The notes beneath the pieces were generated by a model that was not told the origin of the DNA, searched no databases, and saw only the letters and a program-made list of their open reading frames with translations. The position numbers and the translations under genes were made by a program. From NCBI GenBank assembly GCA_902793335.1, contig CADBCZ010000012.1, positions 1-61,141 of the forward strand: 61,141 bases of DNA, given 5' to 3'. Source of the DNA: an uncultured Lachnospiraceae bacterium. Its GTDB lineage: Bacteria > Bacillota > Clostridia > Lachnospirales > Lachnospiraceae. Below are positions 43,594-53,864 of the stretch, one piece after another. Within the stretch, counting starts at the first letter, position 1, and every line of letters starts with the position of its first letter.

Positions 43594-44337
43594 CTATTTT
43601 TTTGCCTTAAATGATGCTGTTCCCACAGCATTGTCAAAATCCTTCATATTAAGCGTTCCATTTTTTCCTGCCAGACCATCCAAAATCTGATTCAGGTCAA
43701 TTAACTGCTCTTCTATTTTGCTGCCATCACCCAGTTCGATCCTTATATTCTCATGATATAATACTATCTCATCCTCGGATGTAAACTGTATCGAATCAAT
43801 CTTAAGATTATATTTACTTATCAACTGTGTAAGTTTAAGAATCTGCTTAAATCTTTTTTTATCCTTGATTGGTAATTTTCCATGAAGTTCAACACTTTCA
43901 AAGTTCATACCGGTAACACAAGGCGAATCTGACAGTTTTTTCAGAGATATTTCGAGCACATAACCATCCTGATCAAAATACACATATCTATCCATGTATT
44001 CAATACATCCGGCTATAGCTTTCTCATAAACAGTAACAGTTATCTTGTGAGCTCCGGCATAATCAATCCCTATCTTTGCTATAAAAGGTATATCAGAAAC
44101 AGGATTGATCTTATTCTTTAGCATAAGCAGGATGGTGTTATCTATATAGCCATCATCTTTTACATAACCGATAATCTGTTCTTTCGAATAGTGCTTATTT
44201 CCGGTCACTTGAATTTCATTTATTTTAAAACATGTGAATAACACTACCAAAGCAATCGTTATTGTCACAACAATCACCGCGGATACTACATGTGTTTTTC
44301 TCTTTTGAAACTTTATAACTTTATTATTATCTGACAT
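43594..44337 (-). CDS. divIB: Division protein DivIB/FtsQ
   Basis: About 247 aa. A lysine-rich cytoplasmic tail (~20 residues) and one membrane helix (~20-42) precede an extracytoplasmic POTRA domain (INEIQVTGNKHYSKEQIIGYV) and the beta-domain (VTVYEKAIAGCIEYMDRYVYFDQDGYVLE). It stabilises the FtsL/DivIC/PBP complex at the septum. The ATG at 44337 is six bases after AGGTG; an in-frame GTG inside that site is discarded. It lies 9 bp after murA. Confidence 0.88.
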   Translation of the reverse strand: MSDNNKVIKFQKRKTHVVSAVIVVTITIALVVLFTCFKINEIQVTGNKHYSKEQIIGYVKDDGYIDNTILLMLKNKINPVSDIPFIAKIGIDYAGAHKITVTVYEKAIAGCIEYMDRYVYFDQDGYVLEISLKKLSDSPCVTGMNFESVELHGKLPIKDKKRFKQILKLTQLISKYNLKIDSIQFTSEDEIVLYHENIRIELGDGSKIEEQLIDLNQILDGLAGKNGTLNMKDFDNAVGTASFKAKK

Positions 44338-44346
44338 AAAATACAC

Positions 44347-45594
44347 CTATATGTATGATATTTTTGCGCCCACATTGCTCAAATCCCTGACAATGTTTTC
44401 ATAGCCACGTTCAATATACGAAACATCCATAACCGTCGTGCAGCCTGTTGCCATAAGACCAGCCGCAACCATCGCAGCACCCTGTCTTAAATCTGTAGCT
44501 AAAACCACGTTTCCGGAAAGTCTTTCTGTTCTTTTTATATGTACCGTATCATCTTTGACACAAAGTCTACCATTCATTTTTTTCAACTCATCAACCACCG
44601 AAAAACGATTTTCAAAAACCGTTTCCGTAACACTACTGTTTCCTCCGGCATTTAAAAGAATAGCAATAAGCACCGGCATAAGATCAGTTGGGAATTCGGG
44701 ATACGTTCCTGTAGAAAAGTCTCCGGGAATTACATCTCCAAAAGACCTGATACGCAAAGTATTATTAGCCCCTGCAACATTTAATCCGAGCCTTGCGCAT
44801 ACTTTGATTATGTTTTTTATGTAGTGTACATCATCAATACCTGTAAGAATTATATCCGACGGTATAGCAGAAGCAATCAGCATATAAGTTCCCGCTACAA
44901 TCCTGTCATAAACATTGATATAATCTGCATTTTTTAAGTAATTGGGACTATTGATGTTCAAAACATCCGTACCTATTCCTTCAATAACTACTCCGATAGC
45001 AGATAAATAATTACACAGTTCAATAATCTCAGGCTCTTTAGCTACTCCCCTAAGTGTGGTCGTACCTTTCGCACCACATGCGGCAAGAAGAAGATTCTCT
45101 GTCGCACCAACACTTGGATACCGAAGTTTATAGTCACATCCTTTAAGCTGAAAAGATTGGCAACACAGTAAAGAATCATTAAGATTAATATCTGCATTCA
45201 TTCTGCAGAAACCCTCAAGATGTATGTCTATGGGTCTCGTACCAATCGTACAACCACCCGGTCTTCCAACTTCAGCTCTTCCCCACCTTCCAAGCATAGC
45301 CCCCAGTAAAAGCACTGAGGAGCGCAGCCTGCAGGTCAATTCATAAGGAAGCGGCGCATATGCAATATTACTTGTATTTATCACAAGCACATGATTATCA
45401 TAAAAGATTTTTATGTTAAGAATTTTCAACAGCTCGCACATAACGTGAACATCGGTAATATCCGGACAGTTATGAATCACTGAAATTCCATCCGTCAAAA
45501 TCGTTGACGCGATAATAGGCAGTACGGTATTCTTAGAGCCCTGTACTTCTATCGTACCATTTAAATAAGCAGTTTTACAAACCCTGATTGCCAT
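44347..45594 (-). CDS. murA: UDP-N-acetylglucosamine 1-carboxyvinyltransferase
   Basis: About 415 aa, EPSP-synthase-like two-domain enzyme making the first committed peptidoglycan precursor. VQGSKNTVLPIIA contains the Lys-Asn pair. The PEP-binding, fosfomycin-sensitive cysteine is present in GRPGGCTIGTR (Cys115 with this start, the same number as in E. coli). Residues DLMPVLIAILL and TDLRQGAAMVAAGL complete the site. I use the ATG at 45594; a GTG four codons earlier is possible. It occupies the place between ftsW and divIB where murG normally is. A second murA elsewhere would be expected, since low-GC Firmicutes often have two. Confidence 0.93.
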   Translation of the reverse strand: MAIRVCKTAYLNGTIEVQGSKNTVLPIIASTILTDGISVIHNCPDITDVHVMCELLKILNIKIFYDNHVLVINTSNIAYAPLPYELTCRLRSSVLLLGAMLGRWGRAEVGRPGGCTIGTRPIDIHLEGFCRMNADINLNDSLLCCQSFQLKGCDYKLRYPSVGATENLLLAACGAKGTTTLRGVAKEPEIIELCNYLSAIGVVIEGIGTDVLNINSPNYLKNADYINVYDRIVAGTYMLIASAIPSDIILTGIDDVHYIKNIIKVCARLGLNVAGANNTLRIRSFGDVIPGDFSTGTYPEFPTDLMPVLIAILLNAGGNSSVTETVFENRFSVVDELKKMNGRLCVKDDTVHIKRTERLSGNVVLATDLRQGAAMVAAGLMATGCTTVMDVSYIERGYENIVRDLSNVGAKISYI

Positions 45595-45674
45595 TGAGTA
45601 AGCCACTTTCCATTAAGTCCTTATATATTATAATATGCAGACTCCTTGAAAAATGTGTCTTAATCGTTGCGGTT

Positions 45675-46823
45675 TTAATATTCTTTTGGTATTTTGATTC
45701 GGCCTGCAACCGATAACACAAGACCCATTTCCAATAGCAGGCCCAGCAGAGCCGTTCCTCCATAACTAATAAACGGAAGAGGGACTCCCGTTGGCGGAAT
45801 CGAATTGGTTACAACCGCAATATTAACAAGCACCTGTACAGATAAATGAGTAATTACACCAACCACTATCAAAGCACCATATAAATCAGGTGCACTCATC
45901 GCAATAATAACACAACGCCATATCAGTAGTGCAAATAAACCTATAACACAGACCGCGCCAAACAAGCCAAGCTCTTCACACACTACCGAAAAAATCATAT
46001 CATTGTGAGACTCAGGTATAAAACCAAGCTTCTGAATACTCTGTCCAAGACCCTTACCAAAAATTCCTCCTGAACCGATAGCATACAGAGCCTGCATGGT
46101 CTGATATCCATCTTCGTATTTTTCAGGTGCAAGCCATACCTTAATTCTCTGTAAACGATAACTTGCAACAATCAGGAATATTCCCATAAGGGCTACTACT
46201 CCCAATCCCAAAAGAAGGAACTGTTTTATCTTAGGACTTGTTATAAATATTATCATAAACACTACAGCAGCACATATGATTGCAGTACTAAGATTTTCCA
46301 CTGCGATAAGCGCAGTAGCTACCATAGGAAAAAGAGCTACTTTCACAAGAATCTTGATATCTCCGATTCTGGCCGCCTTAATGGTTGCCATATGTGCAGT
46401 AAACAAAATTATGGCAATCTTGGCAACCTCTGAAGGCTGGAAGGTTATAGGTCCTAACGCAATCCATCTTGAAGATCCGTTAACAGCCTTACCAACTACT
46501 ATAACCATACCGAGAAGCACTATCGCCACCACTATCATCGCCAATGAAAATTTCTTCCAGAAATGATAATCAATTCTGGCTGTCAGCAACATAACGACAA
46601 TACCAACGACAGCAAAAACCCCCTGTCGTACCAGGTAGAAATAAGGACTGCCGGTCTTTAAATCAGCTGTATAAGAACTGGTACTGTATACCATAACAAG
46701 CCCAAGCGCAACAAGAAATAGAACCAGAAAAAGAAACTGATAATCAAAATATATTGGTTTTTCCGTTATACTTTTTTTTCTTTTTTTATTACCTCTTACA
46801 GGTGTAGGACGTCTTTTTGCCAT
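45675..46823 (-). CDS. ftsW: FtsW/SpoVE SEDS glycosyltransferase
   Basis: A 382-aa polytopic protein with about ten membrane helices after a basic N-terminal tail. SEDS signatures are VMVYSTSS in the first helix region, NGSSRWI(A)LGP(I)TFQPSE before the catalytic loop and PTGVPLPFISYGGTALL near the end. It polymerises lipid II glycan strands with the class B PBPs encoded upstream. CAGGAG precedes the ATG. murG, which usually follows, is absent. It could serve vegetative division, spore cortex (SpoVE) or both. Confidence 0.93.
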   Translation of the reverse strand: MAKRRPTPVRGNKKRKKSITEKPIYFDYQFLFLVLFLVALGLVMVYSTSSYTADLKTGSPYFYLVRQGVFAVVGIVVMLLTARIDYHFWKKFSLAMIVVAIVLLGMVIVVGKAVNGSSRWIALGPITFQPSEVAKIAIILFTAHMATIKAARIGDIKILVKVALFPMVATALIAVENLSTAIICAAVVFMIIFITSPKIKQFLLLGLGVVALMGIFLIVASYRLQRIKVWLAPEKYEDGYQTMQALYAIGSGGIFGKGLGQSIQKLGFIPESHNDMIFSVVCEELGLFGAVCVIGLFALLIWRCVIIAMSAPDLYGALIVVGVITHLSVQVLVNIAVVTNSIPPTGVPLPFISYGGTALLGLLLEMGLVLSVAGRIKIPKEY

Positions 46824-46875
46824 ATGTTATACTCCTGTTTTTAATTAACTGTTAACAATGCTATTCAAAGAACGC

Positions 46876-48240
46876 TCACGACTTCATCTGTCTGACATAT
46901 TCCTTGAACATATCTCCACGCTGTTCATAGTTATCAAACATACCCCAGCTTGCACATGCCGGTGATAAAAGTACAGCCTCTCCCGCTTGTGCTACTTCAG
47001 CCGATACTTTAACAGCCTCTGCCAGACTTTCAACAAACACAATATCTTCAAACCCATACTTCTTTGCAGTATCTGCAATTATATCAGCAGTCTGACCTAA
47101 CAGTATAAGCTTTTTAACTTTTCCATCAAACGCTTTAATCCATTCATCAAACGGTACACCTTTATCATAACCGCCACCAATCAGGACTGTACGTCTGTTC
47201 ATCGCCTGAATACCTTTGATAGCCGCGTCAGGATTGGTTCCCTTTGAATCATTGTAATATGTAACACCATTGATTTCATCCACGAACTCTATTCTGTGTT
47301 CAACACCTTTAAATGTTTTAAGAACAGATACTATGTTTTTCATCGGTATTCCCATGTAATAAGCAATTGCGATTCCCGCAAGATAATTCTCAATATTGTG
47401 GTCACCAAGAAGAATAAGTTCATCGGTATCTATAACTTTCTTCTCTTCTCCGCCATCCTTTACATACAAAGCATCTCCTTTACGGTATACGCCCTCTTTC
47501 AACTCCTCCTGTCTACTTATGAAAATGACCTTGGCTTTAACTTTCGGATTCTTAGCCATCTCTCTGGTCACAGGGTCATCATAGTTAAGAATAATATAAT
47601 CATCTTCTGTCTGGTTAATACATATATCAAGCTTAACAGATGCATAATTCTCCATGGTATGATGTCTGTCTAAATGGTCAGGCGTAACATTTAACACCGC
47701 GCTCACGTGAGGGTGAAACTCTTCAATCGTTTCTAACTGGAAAGATGATACTTCAAGTGCAATATATGAATCATCATTTAACGAATCTGAAACATCAGTA
47801 TATGGTACACCTATATTACCAACCGTGTAGCTGTTATCTGTATAGTCTTTGAATATCTCTCCAACCAAAGATGTCGTAGTAGTTTTTCCATTAGTTCCCG
47901 TTATTGCTGCAAGATGACCGGCACCGCACTGATAAGCAAGTTCAACTTCTCCCCAAACAGGAATATTTCTCTCACCGACTTTCTTTGCAATTTCCGACTC
48001 TACGGAAATACCCGGACTAATTATCATCAGATCTATATCCGAAAGAATATTGTCATTAACATCTCCCAAAACCACGCTGACATTTTCTTTAGAATCTAAC
48101 TTAGATAAAAGATCATCAATATCTACATCTTTCTTACCGTCATAAAAAACAATATCCGCACCTTTTTTCTGTAAAAGTCGTGCTGCACATATGCCGCTCT
48201 TTCCGGCTCCTGCAATTAAAACCTTCTTATGAAAATCCAT
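46876..48240 (-). CDS. murD: UDP-N-acetylmuramoyl-L-alanine--D-glutamate ligase
   Basis: About 454 aa, cytosolic Mur ligase adding D-glutamate to UDP-MurNAc-L-Ala with ATP. The Rossmann-like N-domain begins VLIAGAGKSGICAARLL. The ATP-binding P-loop is ITGTNGKTTTTSLVGEIF, the central domain has LEVSSFQLE, and VTYYNDSKGTNPDAAIKG lies in the C-terminal domain. The ATG at 48240 is six bases after GGAGG; the frame is open ten codons further, but that start would precede the ribosome site. 52 bp upstream of ftsW. Confidence 0.95.
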   Translation of the reverse strand: MDFHKKVLIAGAGKSGICAARLLQKKGADIVFYDGKKDVDIDDLLSKLDSKENVSVVLGDVNDNILSDIDLMIISPGISVESEIAKKVGERNIPVWGEVELAYQCGAGHLAAITGTNGKTTTTSLVGEIFKDYTDNSYTVGNIGVPYTDVSDSLNDDSYIALEVSSFQLETIEEFHPHVSAVLNVTPDHLDRHHTMENYASVKLDICINQTEDDYIILNYDDPVTREMAKNPKVKAKVIFISRQEELKEGVYRKGDALYVKDGGEEKKVIDTDELILLGDHNIENYLAGIAIAYYMGIPMKNIVSVLKTFKGVEHRIEFVDEINGVTYYNDSKGTNPDAAIKGIQAMNRRTVLIGGGYDKGVPFDEWIKAFDGKVKKLILLGQTADIIADTAKKYGFEDIVFVESLAEAVKVSAEVAQAGEAVLLSPACASWGMFDNYEQRGDMFKEYVRQMKS

Positions 48241-48334
48241 AATTTCCTCCATTTTATAAATCAACCGCAACTACTCATTTCATGAACAGCTGCAACTAAA
48301 ATTTCCAAGTAAACCACTTGCTTATCTATCAACT

Positions 48335-49300
48335 TTACAATGCAAGTAAACCTATAAGACACAGTATTGCTGTCACTATAGAAAAGATTGCAACAACCTT
48401 TGTCTCCGGCCAGCCCGAAAGTTCAAAATGATGATGGATAGGCGCCATCTTAAACACACGTTTCCCGGTCTTTTTGAAGTAAAGTACCTGTATGATAACA
48501 GACACAACCTCTAACAGATATATGAAACCGACAATAACAATGTATAATGGAAGCTTAAGCATTATCGCAGTTGATGCCACAAGACCTCCAAGAGCAAGAG
48601 AACCTGTATCCCCCATAAACACTTTGGCAGGATATACATTATACACAAGGAACCCAAGCAAAGCGCCAACAGCAGAGCATGTAACAGGTGATATTCCCGT
48701 TTCTGTACCTATTGCAACAACAGTGAAAAACGTTGCAGTGAGTACAGTTATCGAAGAGAGCAATCCATCAAGTCCATCAGTAAAATTAGTTCCGTTTACT
48801 GTACCTATTACTACAAAGAACAGAAACGGATAGAACAAAAATCCCATTTCCCAGGTTGCACCATTTGTAAACGGAATTTTAACCGCAGTCCCCACTTCAG
48901 TATAATTTGCCAGGTAGTATGCAAAAACCGCGCAGACCACAAACTGTAACGCCATCTTCTGCCAGGCTCTAAGTCCCATAGAACGCTTCATTACCACTTT
49001 GATATAATCATCAAGAAATCCGACCAGACCAAAGCCAAGCGTTACAAAAAGTATTGGAATAATCGCCGGATAACTTTTTATATAGAATATTGATGTGAGC
49101 ACGATACTGCATAGTATTATCAATCCACCCATAGTAGGGGTTCCTGATTTCTTAAGATGTGATTCCGGTCCGTCATCGCGCACGAACTGTCCAAACTTAA
49201 GCTTTTTCAAAAACGGAATCATAACAGGACATAAAATAACGCTGATTCCAAAAGCTATACATACCGGCAACAACACAGTAAAATCATTTTTCATTTTCAT
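48335..49300 (-). CDS. mraY: Phospho-N-acetylmuramoyl-pentapeptide transferase
   Basis: A 321-aa polytopic enzyme joining UDP-MurNAc-pentapeptide to undecaprenyl phosphate to give lipid I. About ten helices. Signature loops are GTPTMGGLI (first cytoplasmic loop), FGLVGFLDDYIKV with the DD pair, NFTDGLDGLL, and the histidine loop MAPIHHHFELSGWPE. The start is uncertain between ATGs at 49300 and 49294, with AAGGGTAGG just upstream. It precedes murD by 94 bp and follows the SpoVD-like gene by 144 bp. Confidence 0.95.
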   Translation of the reverse strand: MKMKNDFTVLLPVCIAFGISVILCPVMIPFLKKLKFGQFVRDDGPESHLKKSGTPTMGGLIILCSIVLTSIFYIKSYPAIIPILFVTLGFGLVGFLDDYIKVVMKRSMGLRAWQKMALQFVVCAVFAYYLANYTEVGTAVKIPFTNGATWEMGFLFYPFLFFVVIGTVNGTNFTDGLDGLLSSITVLTATFFTVVAIGTETGISPVTCSAVGALLGFLVYNVYPAKVFMGDTGSLALGGLVASTAIMLKLPLYIVIVGFIYLLEVVSVIIQVLYFKKTGKRVFKMAPIHHHFELSGWPETKVVAIFSIVTAILCLIGLLAL

Positions 49301-49444
49301 TCCTACCCTTTTGTATTATTTTTCAATTATCTTTAACTTTATTAGTATAAGACCTTTGACATATTTTATCAACTAAAATCTACTATATATTGTATATTTA
49401 TATTTTTAATACAATTATATGGGTGTGAAATATATCTTCATTCT

Positions 49445-51220
49445 TCAGTCACCTTCTTCTATGTAAATTCTTCCCATAGTCTCTTTTATTTTTTTCTCCG
49501 AATAATCAGCTTCAATACCAAGATACGGAAGAATATTTTCATATATTTCCGCCATAACCGGAGCTGCAATCGTGCCTCCGTAATACGTCCCGACCGGTTC
49601 ATCTATCATAATTATGCCTAAGATCTGAGGATTATTCGCAGGTGCAAAGCCCATAAACGAAGAAATGTATTTTCTGTTTCCTCGAGGCAACTTTTCCGAC
49701 GTGGCTGTCTTCCCGCCAATTTTGTATCCGGGCACCTGTCCCTTCATACCTCCGCCCTCGCTCACAACACTCTCCAACATATCCTTCATCTTTTCCGAAG
49801 TGTCTTTTTTTATCACACCCGATCTCTCCTTAAAATCCAGAATCGTCCTCTCATGACTGTCATGCTCTTCACTAAACATCGCAAAATGCGGAGTTACAAG
49901 TTTACCTCCGTTGATGACAGCACTTGCCGCTCTTAAAAGCTGCATTGGTGTAATCTGAAATGACTGTCCGAAACTCATTGTTGCAAGCTCTACCGCACCG
50001 ACATTTTCCTTTTTATGCATAATGGAATTAGCCTCGCCAGGCAGATCAATTCCTGTTTTTTCAAACAATCCAAGTTTATCATAATTCTTATACATGCGCT
50101 CAACGCCCACTCTGGCTCCTACATCTATGAACACCGGATTACACGAATTCATTATACCCTGTCTAAAGGTTTCAGTACCATGTCCCGAAGTTCTTGCACA
50201 CCTTATTTTTCTGTCCTCAACAACTCTAAAACCCGGACAATTAAAAATATCATTTTCGCTCACAACCCCTTCTTCAAGTGCAGCCGTAGCAGTGATTACC
50301 TTAAATGTCGACCCGGGTTCATAAGTATCATTAATACAGAAATTTCTCCACATCTGATTTAATGCATCCTGTTTTTCCTTATCTGTCATTCCTGTGGTAT
50401 TTGCACCTATCAATTTATATGGCTCATTGAGATTATACTCCGGAACATTAACCATTGCATATATCTCACCATTTTGCGGATTCATAAGTATAACAGAAAC
50501 CCGCTTTGCCTGTTTAGAAATATAAACCTTTTTCGCAGCCTGTTCTGCATATTTCTGAATATTAATATCTATTGTAGTATACAGATCATCACCCGGAACC
50601 GGTTCTATTCGTCCTTCCGCTTCATTTTCCAATTCTATTCCATTAGCATCCGTAAGTGTTAATATACTTCCCGGTTTTCCCGAGAGAATGTTTTCGTAAA
50701 AGACCTCTAATCCCACAATTCCCTGATTGTCAGCCCCTGTAAAGCCAAGCACTTTACTTGCCAGCGTGTTATAAGGATAATACCTCTTGTAATCCTCATC
50801 TATCATCACTCCATCTAAATCCATCTTCCTTATAACATCCGCAGTTTCCTTATCAACATTGCTTTTAATTTTTTCTCTGATCGTATTAGCTGCCACTTTA
50901 TTTCTTACATTTTCCTCCGGCAGCTTAAGAACTTCCGACAGAGCAGTTACCACCTTATCAGCATCACTGATTTGAGAGTGAATAACCGAAATGGAACAAA
51001 CCGGTTTATTACCTGCAAGTTCCACTCCATTTCTATCATATATAATTCCTCTTTTGGCTTTGATACTCCTCTCCCTTTGGTGAAGATCTTCTGCTTTTTC
51101 ATAATAATAATCAGATTTAACTATCATCAAATATGACAGCCTTATAATCAACATAATAAATGTGACAAGCAGAATAACCGCGCAAAAAAATATCTTTTTT
51201 CTTGTGAATGTTTTGGTCAT
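49445..51220 (-). CDS. spoVD: Class B penicillin-binding protein (SpoVD-like)
   Basis: A 591-aa transpeptidase. One membrane helix (~8-30) and a dimerisation region with RGIIYDRNGVELA precede the penicillin-binding domain with the catalytic serine in YEPGSTFKVITA and the SxN motif in IMNSCNPVF. The third motif reads KTA in IGGKTATSEKLP, where KTG is the rule. It lacks PASTA domains. As the second PBP of the cluster it fits SpoVD (spore cortex and septum), with the upstream one as vegetative FtsI. The assignment between the two is inferred from order. GGAAAG precedes the ATG. Confidence 0.85.
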   Translation of the reverse strand: MTKTFTRKKIFFCAVILLVTFIMLIIRLSYLMIVKSDYYYEKAEDLHQRERSIKAKRGIIYDRNGVELAGNKPVCSISVIHSQISDADKVVTALSEVLKLPEENVRNKVAANTIREKIKSNVDKETADVIRKMDLDGVMIDEDYKRYYPYNTLASKVLGFTGADNQGIVGLEVFYENILSGKPGSILTLTDANGIELENEAEGRIEPVPGDDLYTTIDINIQKYAEQAAKKVYISKQAKRVSVILMNPQNGEIYAMVNVPEYNLNEPYKLIGANTTGMTDKEKQDALNQMWRNFCINDTYEPGSTFKVITATAALEEGVVSENDIFNCPGFRVVEDRKIRCARTSGHGTETFRQGIMNSCNPVFIDVGARVGVERMYKNYDKLGLFEKTGIDLPGEANSIMHKKENVGAVELATMSFGQSFQITPMQLLRAASAVINGGKLVTPHFAMFSEEHDSHERTILDFKERSGVIKKDTSEKMKDMLESVVSEGGGMKGQVPGYKIGGKTATSEKLPRGNRKYISSFMGFAPANNPQILGIIMIDEPVGTYYGGTIAAPVMAEIYENILPYLGIEADYSEKKIKETMGRIYIEEGD

Positions 51221-51355
51221 CTATTTCTTTCCAAAGTCACTATTTATTTTATTGTATTACAACAACTCGTCACATATGATTACAAACAAGTAATAGGGCA
51301 CAGTCTATCTCTCCCAAAAACAGACTATGCCTTTATCTCAAATATAAACTGTAAT

Positions 51356-53320
51356 TCAATTGTTATTTTCAGTCGTTCCCTGATTCTCTTCTGTAGTAAC
51401 ATTTAAGTCAGTTGATAACTGTTCCTGTGGTATATTACCTTCAAATATCGGTGTTGCCGGCTCATCACCGACATCCTCACCAACGCTTTCGTTTTCAGCA
51501 TCAGTCTGATAAATGTTCATGTATGGAAGTAATTCCTCAAATACAGAATGGGCAATTATAGTACCAAGTCCTGAACCGGCCTGATCATCAACATGAGGTT
51601 CATCAACTGTAACATATACTACAACCTGTGGATTCTCAACAGGAGCAAATCCTATAAATGAGAGGAGGTATTTACCATTTCCTCGCGGAAGCTTCTCGGC
51701 CGTTCCCGTCTTACCACCAATTGTATATCCCTCTACCTGAGCTTTTCTGGCTGTACCGTTGCTTACAACTTCTTCAAGCGCATGTCTCATAAACTCAGAT
51801 GTCTCAGACGAAATGGTTTTTCTAAGTACAGTAGGCTCAATATTATTGATTACGCCACCATTTTCATCCACAATCTGTTTTACGAGATGTGGTTCAAAAT
51901 AATTTCCACCATTTATTACAGAACAGAACGCCGTTCCAATCTGCATCATTGTAACTGTAAGACCCTGTCCAAAAGATGACGTTGCAAGCTCAACCGGATT
52001 TAATTTATCTTCCGAATATACAAGTCCTGCCGCTTCTCCCGAAAGGTCCACATGCGTTACATTTCCAAAACCAAACTCTTCCTGATACTTAGAAAACGTT
52101 TCTCTGCCCTCAGCCTGGGCAATCTGCATGAGAGCAACATTACATGACTGCATAAGTGCGCCCTCTACGCTAACCTGTCCATGTCCGCTATGGTTGTGAC
52201 ACTTAATTGTCCAATCCGCAACATCCAACTGTCCACCACAGAAGAACGACTCGTCACCCTTAAGCACACCGTCTTCCATTGCTCCTGCAATCGTAAACGT
52301 CTTATAAGTGGAACCCGGCTCGAATCCATCAGAAATGATGAAATTACGCCAAGCCTGATTGAGATGTTCTAATCTCTCTTTCTCCGAGAGTGCTTTTATC
52401 TGACTCTCAACACTCCCTTTAGTATCATCCGCACTAAATTGATATTCAATAGCACTGTCCTCATACGGCTCATTTAAATTGAAGCTGTTAGAATTAGCCA
52501 TTGCAATTACTTCGCCGGAATTAGGATCCATAACAAGAACCGATACATTCTTAGCACCGGTTTCCTTCATAAAAGCGTCAATCTTTTTCTCAACTATATT
52601 CTGAGCGTTTGCATCTATGGTAGAAACAACATTATATCCGTTTATCGGCGGTTTTGTTGTTCTCTCTAACGTCATGTCAGAAGTAAGATAACCATATTCT
52701 CTACCGTTGATACCATTTAATTCATCACTGTAATATCCTTCTATTCCACCCTGACCCACATTACCGCTTACGGTAAAACCAATTGCATGGCAGGCCAGCG
52801 AACCATATGGATAAAATCTCTTATACTCATCTTCAAACCAGACGCCTTTTACATTCTTCGCTTCATCTTTTGCATGCTCCGCAACAAAATCTTTAAATTC
52901 TTTGATTTCGTCATAAGTAAGTTTCTTGAGCATCTTCTTATAAAGAGAACTGCCGTCTTTTAACGCTTCATTTATACTTTCATCCGTTAAATTAAAATAT
53001 TTCTTCAAAGCGTTGACGGTATCTTTCTCTACCTTCTCGTTCTGAAGAATATTTTTAGGTTCAATTATCAAATTATATACCTTCTCGCTGGTTGCAAGCT
53101 GCGTTCCGTTACGATCTAATATATCTCCTCTTCTATACGGTATTTCAATGCTGTCATAACTTTGTTGAGCAAGAACTATCTTCTCATAACGTTTTCCATC
53201 TTTTTCATTGATATACAGTATTCTTATCATTAAACCTATAAACAATACTGTAAAGAACACAACAACGAAAAACAGTTTTGCCTGCATCCTAGCAAGAAAT
53301 TTTTTTCTTTTCTTTGCCAT
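51356..53320 (-). CDS. Class B penicillin-binding protein (FtsI/PbpB-like)
   Basis: A 654-aa septal transpeptidase that cross-links peptidoglycan with FtsW. A basic start, one membrane helix (~13-33) and a pedestal domain (RRGDILDRNGTQLA) precede the catalytic domain with the serine in FEPGSTYKTFTIAG, SCN in LMQSCNVALMQ and KTGT in GGKTGTAEKLP. A ~55-residue acidic, low-complexity tail (DAENESVGEDVGDEPATPIF) follows the domain; no PASTA repeat is present. It is directly downstream of ftsL (12 bp). Confidence 0.9.
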   Translation of the reverse strand: MAKKRKKFLARMQAKLFFVVVFFTVLFIGLMIRILYINEKDGKRYEKIVLAQQSYDSIEIPYRRGDILDRNGTQLATSEKVYNLIIEPKNILQNEKVEKDTVNALKKYFNLTDESINEALKDGSSLYKKMLKKLTYDEIKEFKDFVAEHAKDEAKNVKGVWFEDEYKRFYPYGSLACHAIGFTVSGNVGQGGIEGYYSDELNGINGREYGYLTSDMTLERTTKPPINGYNVVSTIDANAQNIVEKKIDAFMKETGAKNVSVLVMDPNSGEVIAMANSNSFNLNEPYEDSAIEYQFSADDTKGSVESQIKALSEKERLEHLNQAWRNFIISDGFEPGSTYKTFTIAGAMEDGVLKGDESFFCGGQLDVADWTIKCHNHSGHGQVSVEGALMQSCNVALMQIAQAEGRETFSKYQEEFGFGNVTHVDLSGEAAGLVYSEDKLNPVELATSSFGQGLTVTMMQIGTAFCSVINGGNYFEPHLVKQIVDENGGVINNIEPTVLRKTISSETSEFMRHALEEVVSNGTARKAQVEGYTIGGKTGTAEKLPRGNGKYLLSFIGFAPVENPQVVVYVTVDEPHVDDQAGSGLGTIIAHSVFEELLPYMNIYQTDAENESVGEDVGDEPATPIFEGNIPQEQLSTDLNVTTEENQGTTENNN

Positions 53321-53332
53321 TTTTTCACCCGT

Positions 53333-53809
53333 TTACTCTGTAGGCACATCCTTAAACTGTTTTACATAATCAGGATTGCTCGCCTCATATGAAACAACCT
53401 GACCCTTTTTAGGATATGTCATTCCAAGTTCTGTAGTTGCGAACTCATATATCTTAGGAAAATCCACTGAGCTTTCCAATCTCTTACTGGTTTCATTGTT
53501 ATTATCTGTAAGAGTATTTAAATCACTCTCTAACATAGCGATCTGTCTTCTCTGTTCTGTAACATTAGCCTTTAAAGTCAACATAGAGATGCACGAAACA
53601 AAGAGAAAAGCAGTAGCTGTCACTAATGCAATTGTGTACTGCAGGTCAAAGGCTTTCGCTCTCTTCGCGTTTCTCTGAATCTTTTCATTGGTTCTGCGAT
53701 CTTGTTTTCTTTCGGGTCTCTCTTCCCTTACAGGGGCAGTTGCAATCTTTCTTGCCGCATTCCCCTCAATGTAATAATACTCCCTATTTCTCTCGTCCAC
53801 GCTTTCCAT
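53333..53809 (-). CDS. ftsL: FtsL-like division protein
   Basis: A 158-aa bitopic protein. A charged cytoplasmic part (~55 residues, many R, K and E) precedes one membrane helix (~60-80, LQYTIALVTATAFLFVSCIS), a leucine-zipper-like coiled coil (NVTEQRRQIAMLESDLNTL) and a short tail. Size, topology and place between rsmH and the PBP gene identify FtsL, although its sequence is poorly conserved. The ATG at 53809 is very close to AAAAGGGG; a GTG at 53800 has better spacing and may be the true start. Confidence 0.8.
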   Translation of the reverse strand: MESVDERNREYYYIEGNAARKIATAPVREERPERKQDRRTNEKIQRNAKRAKAFDLQYTIALVTATAFLFVSCISMLTLKANVTEQRRQIAMLESDLNTLTDNNNETSKRLESSVDFPKIYEFATTELGMTYPKKGQVVSYEASNPDYVKQFKDVPTE

Positions 53810-53864
53810 TCCCCTTTTCTAAATACGCTTTTCATTCGTACTTTTATATCTATGTAAATACCAA

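Noticed and set aside
44347-46823. A degenerate murG between ftsW and murA
   Set aside because: The 80-bp gap is too short and neither strand shows a MurG-like frame; the gene is simply not here.
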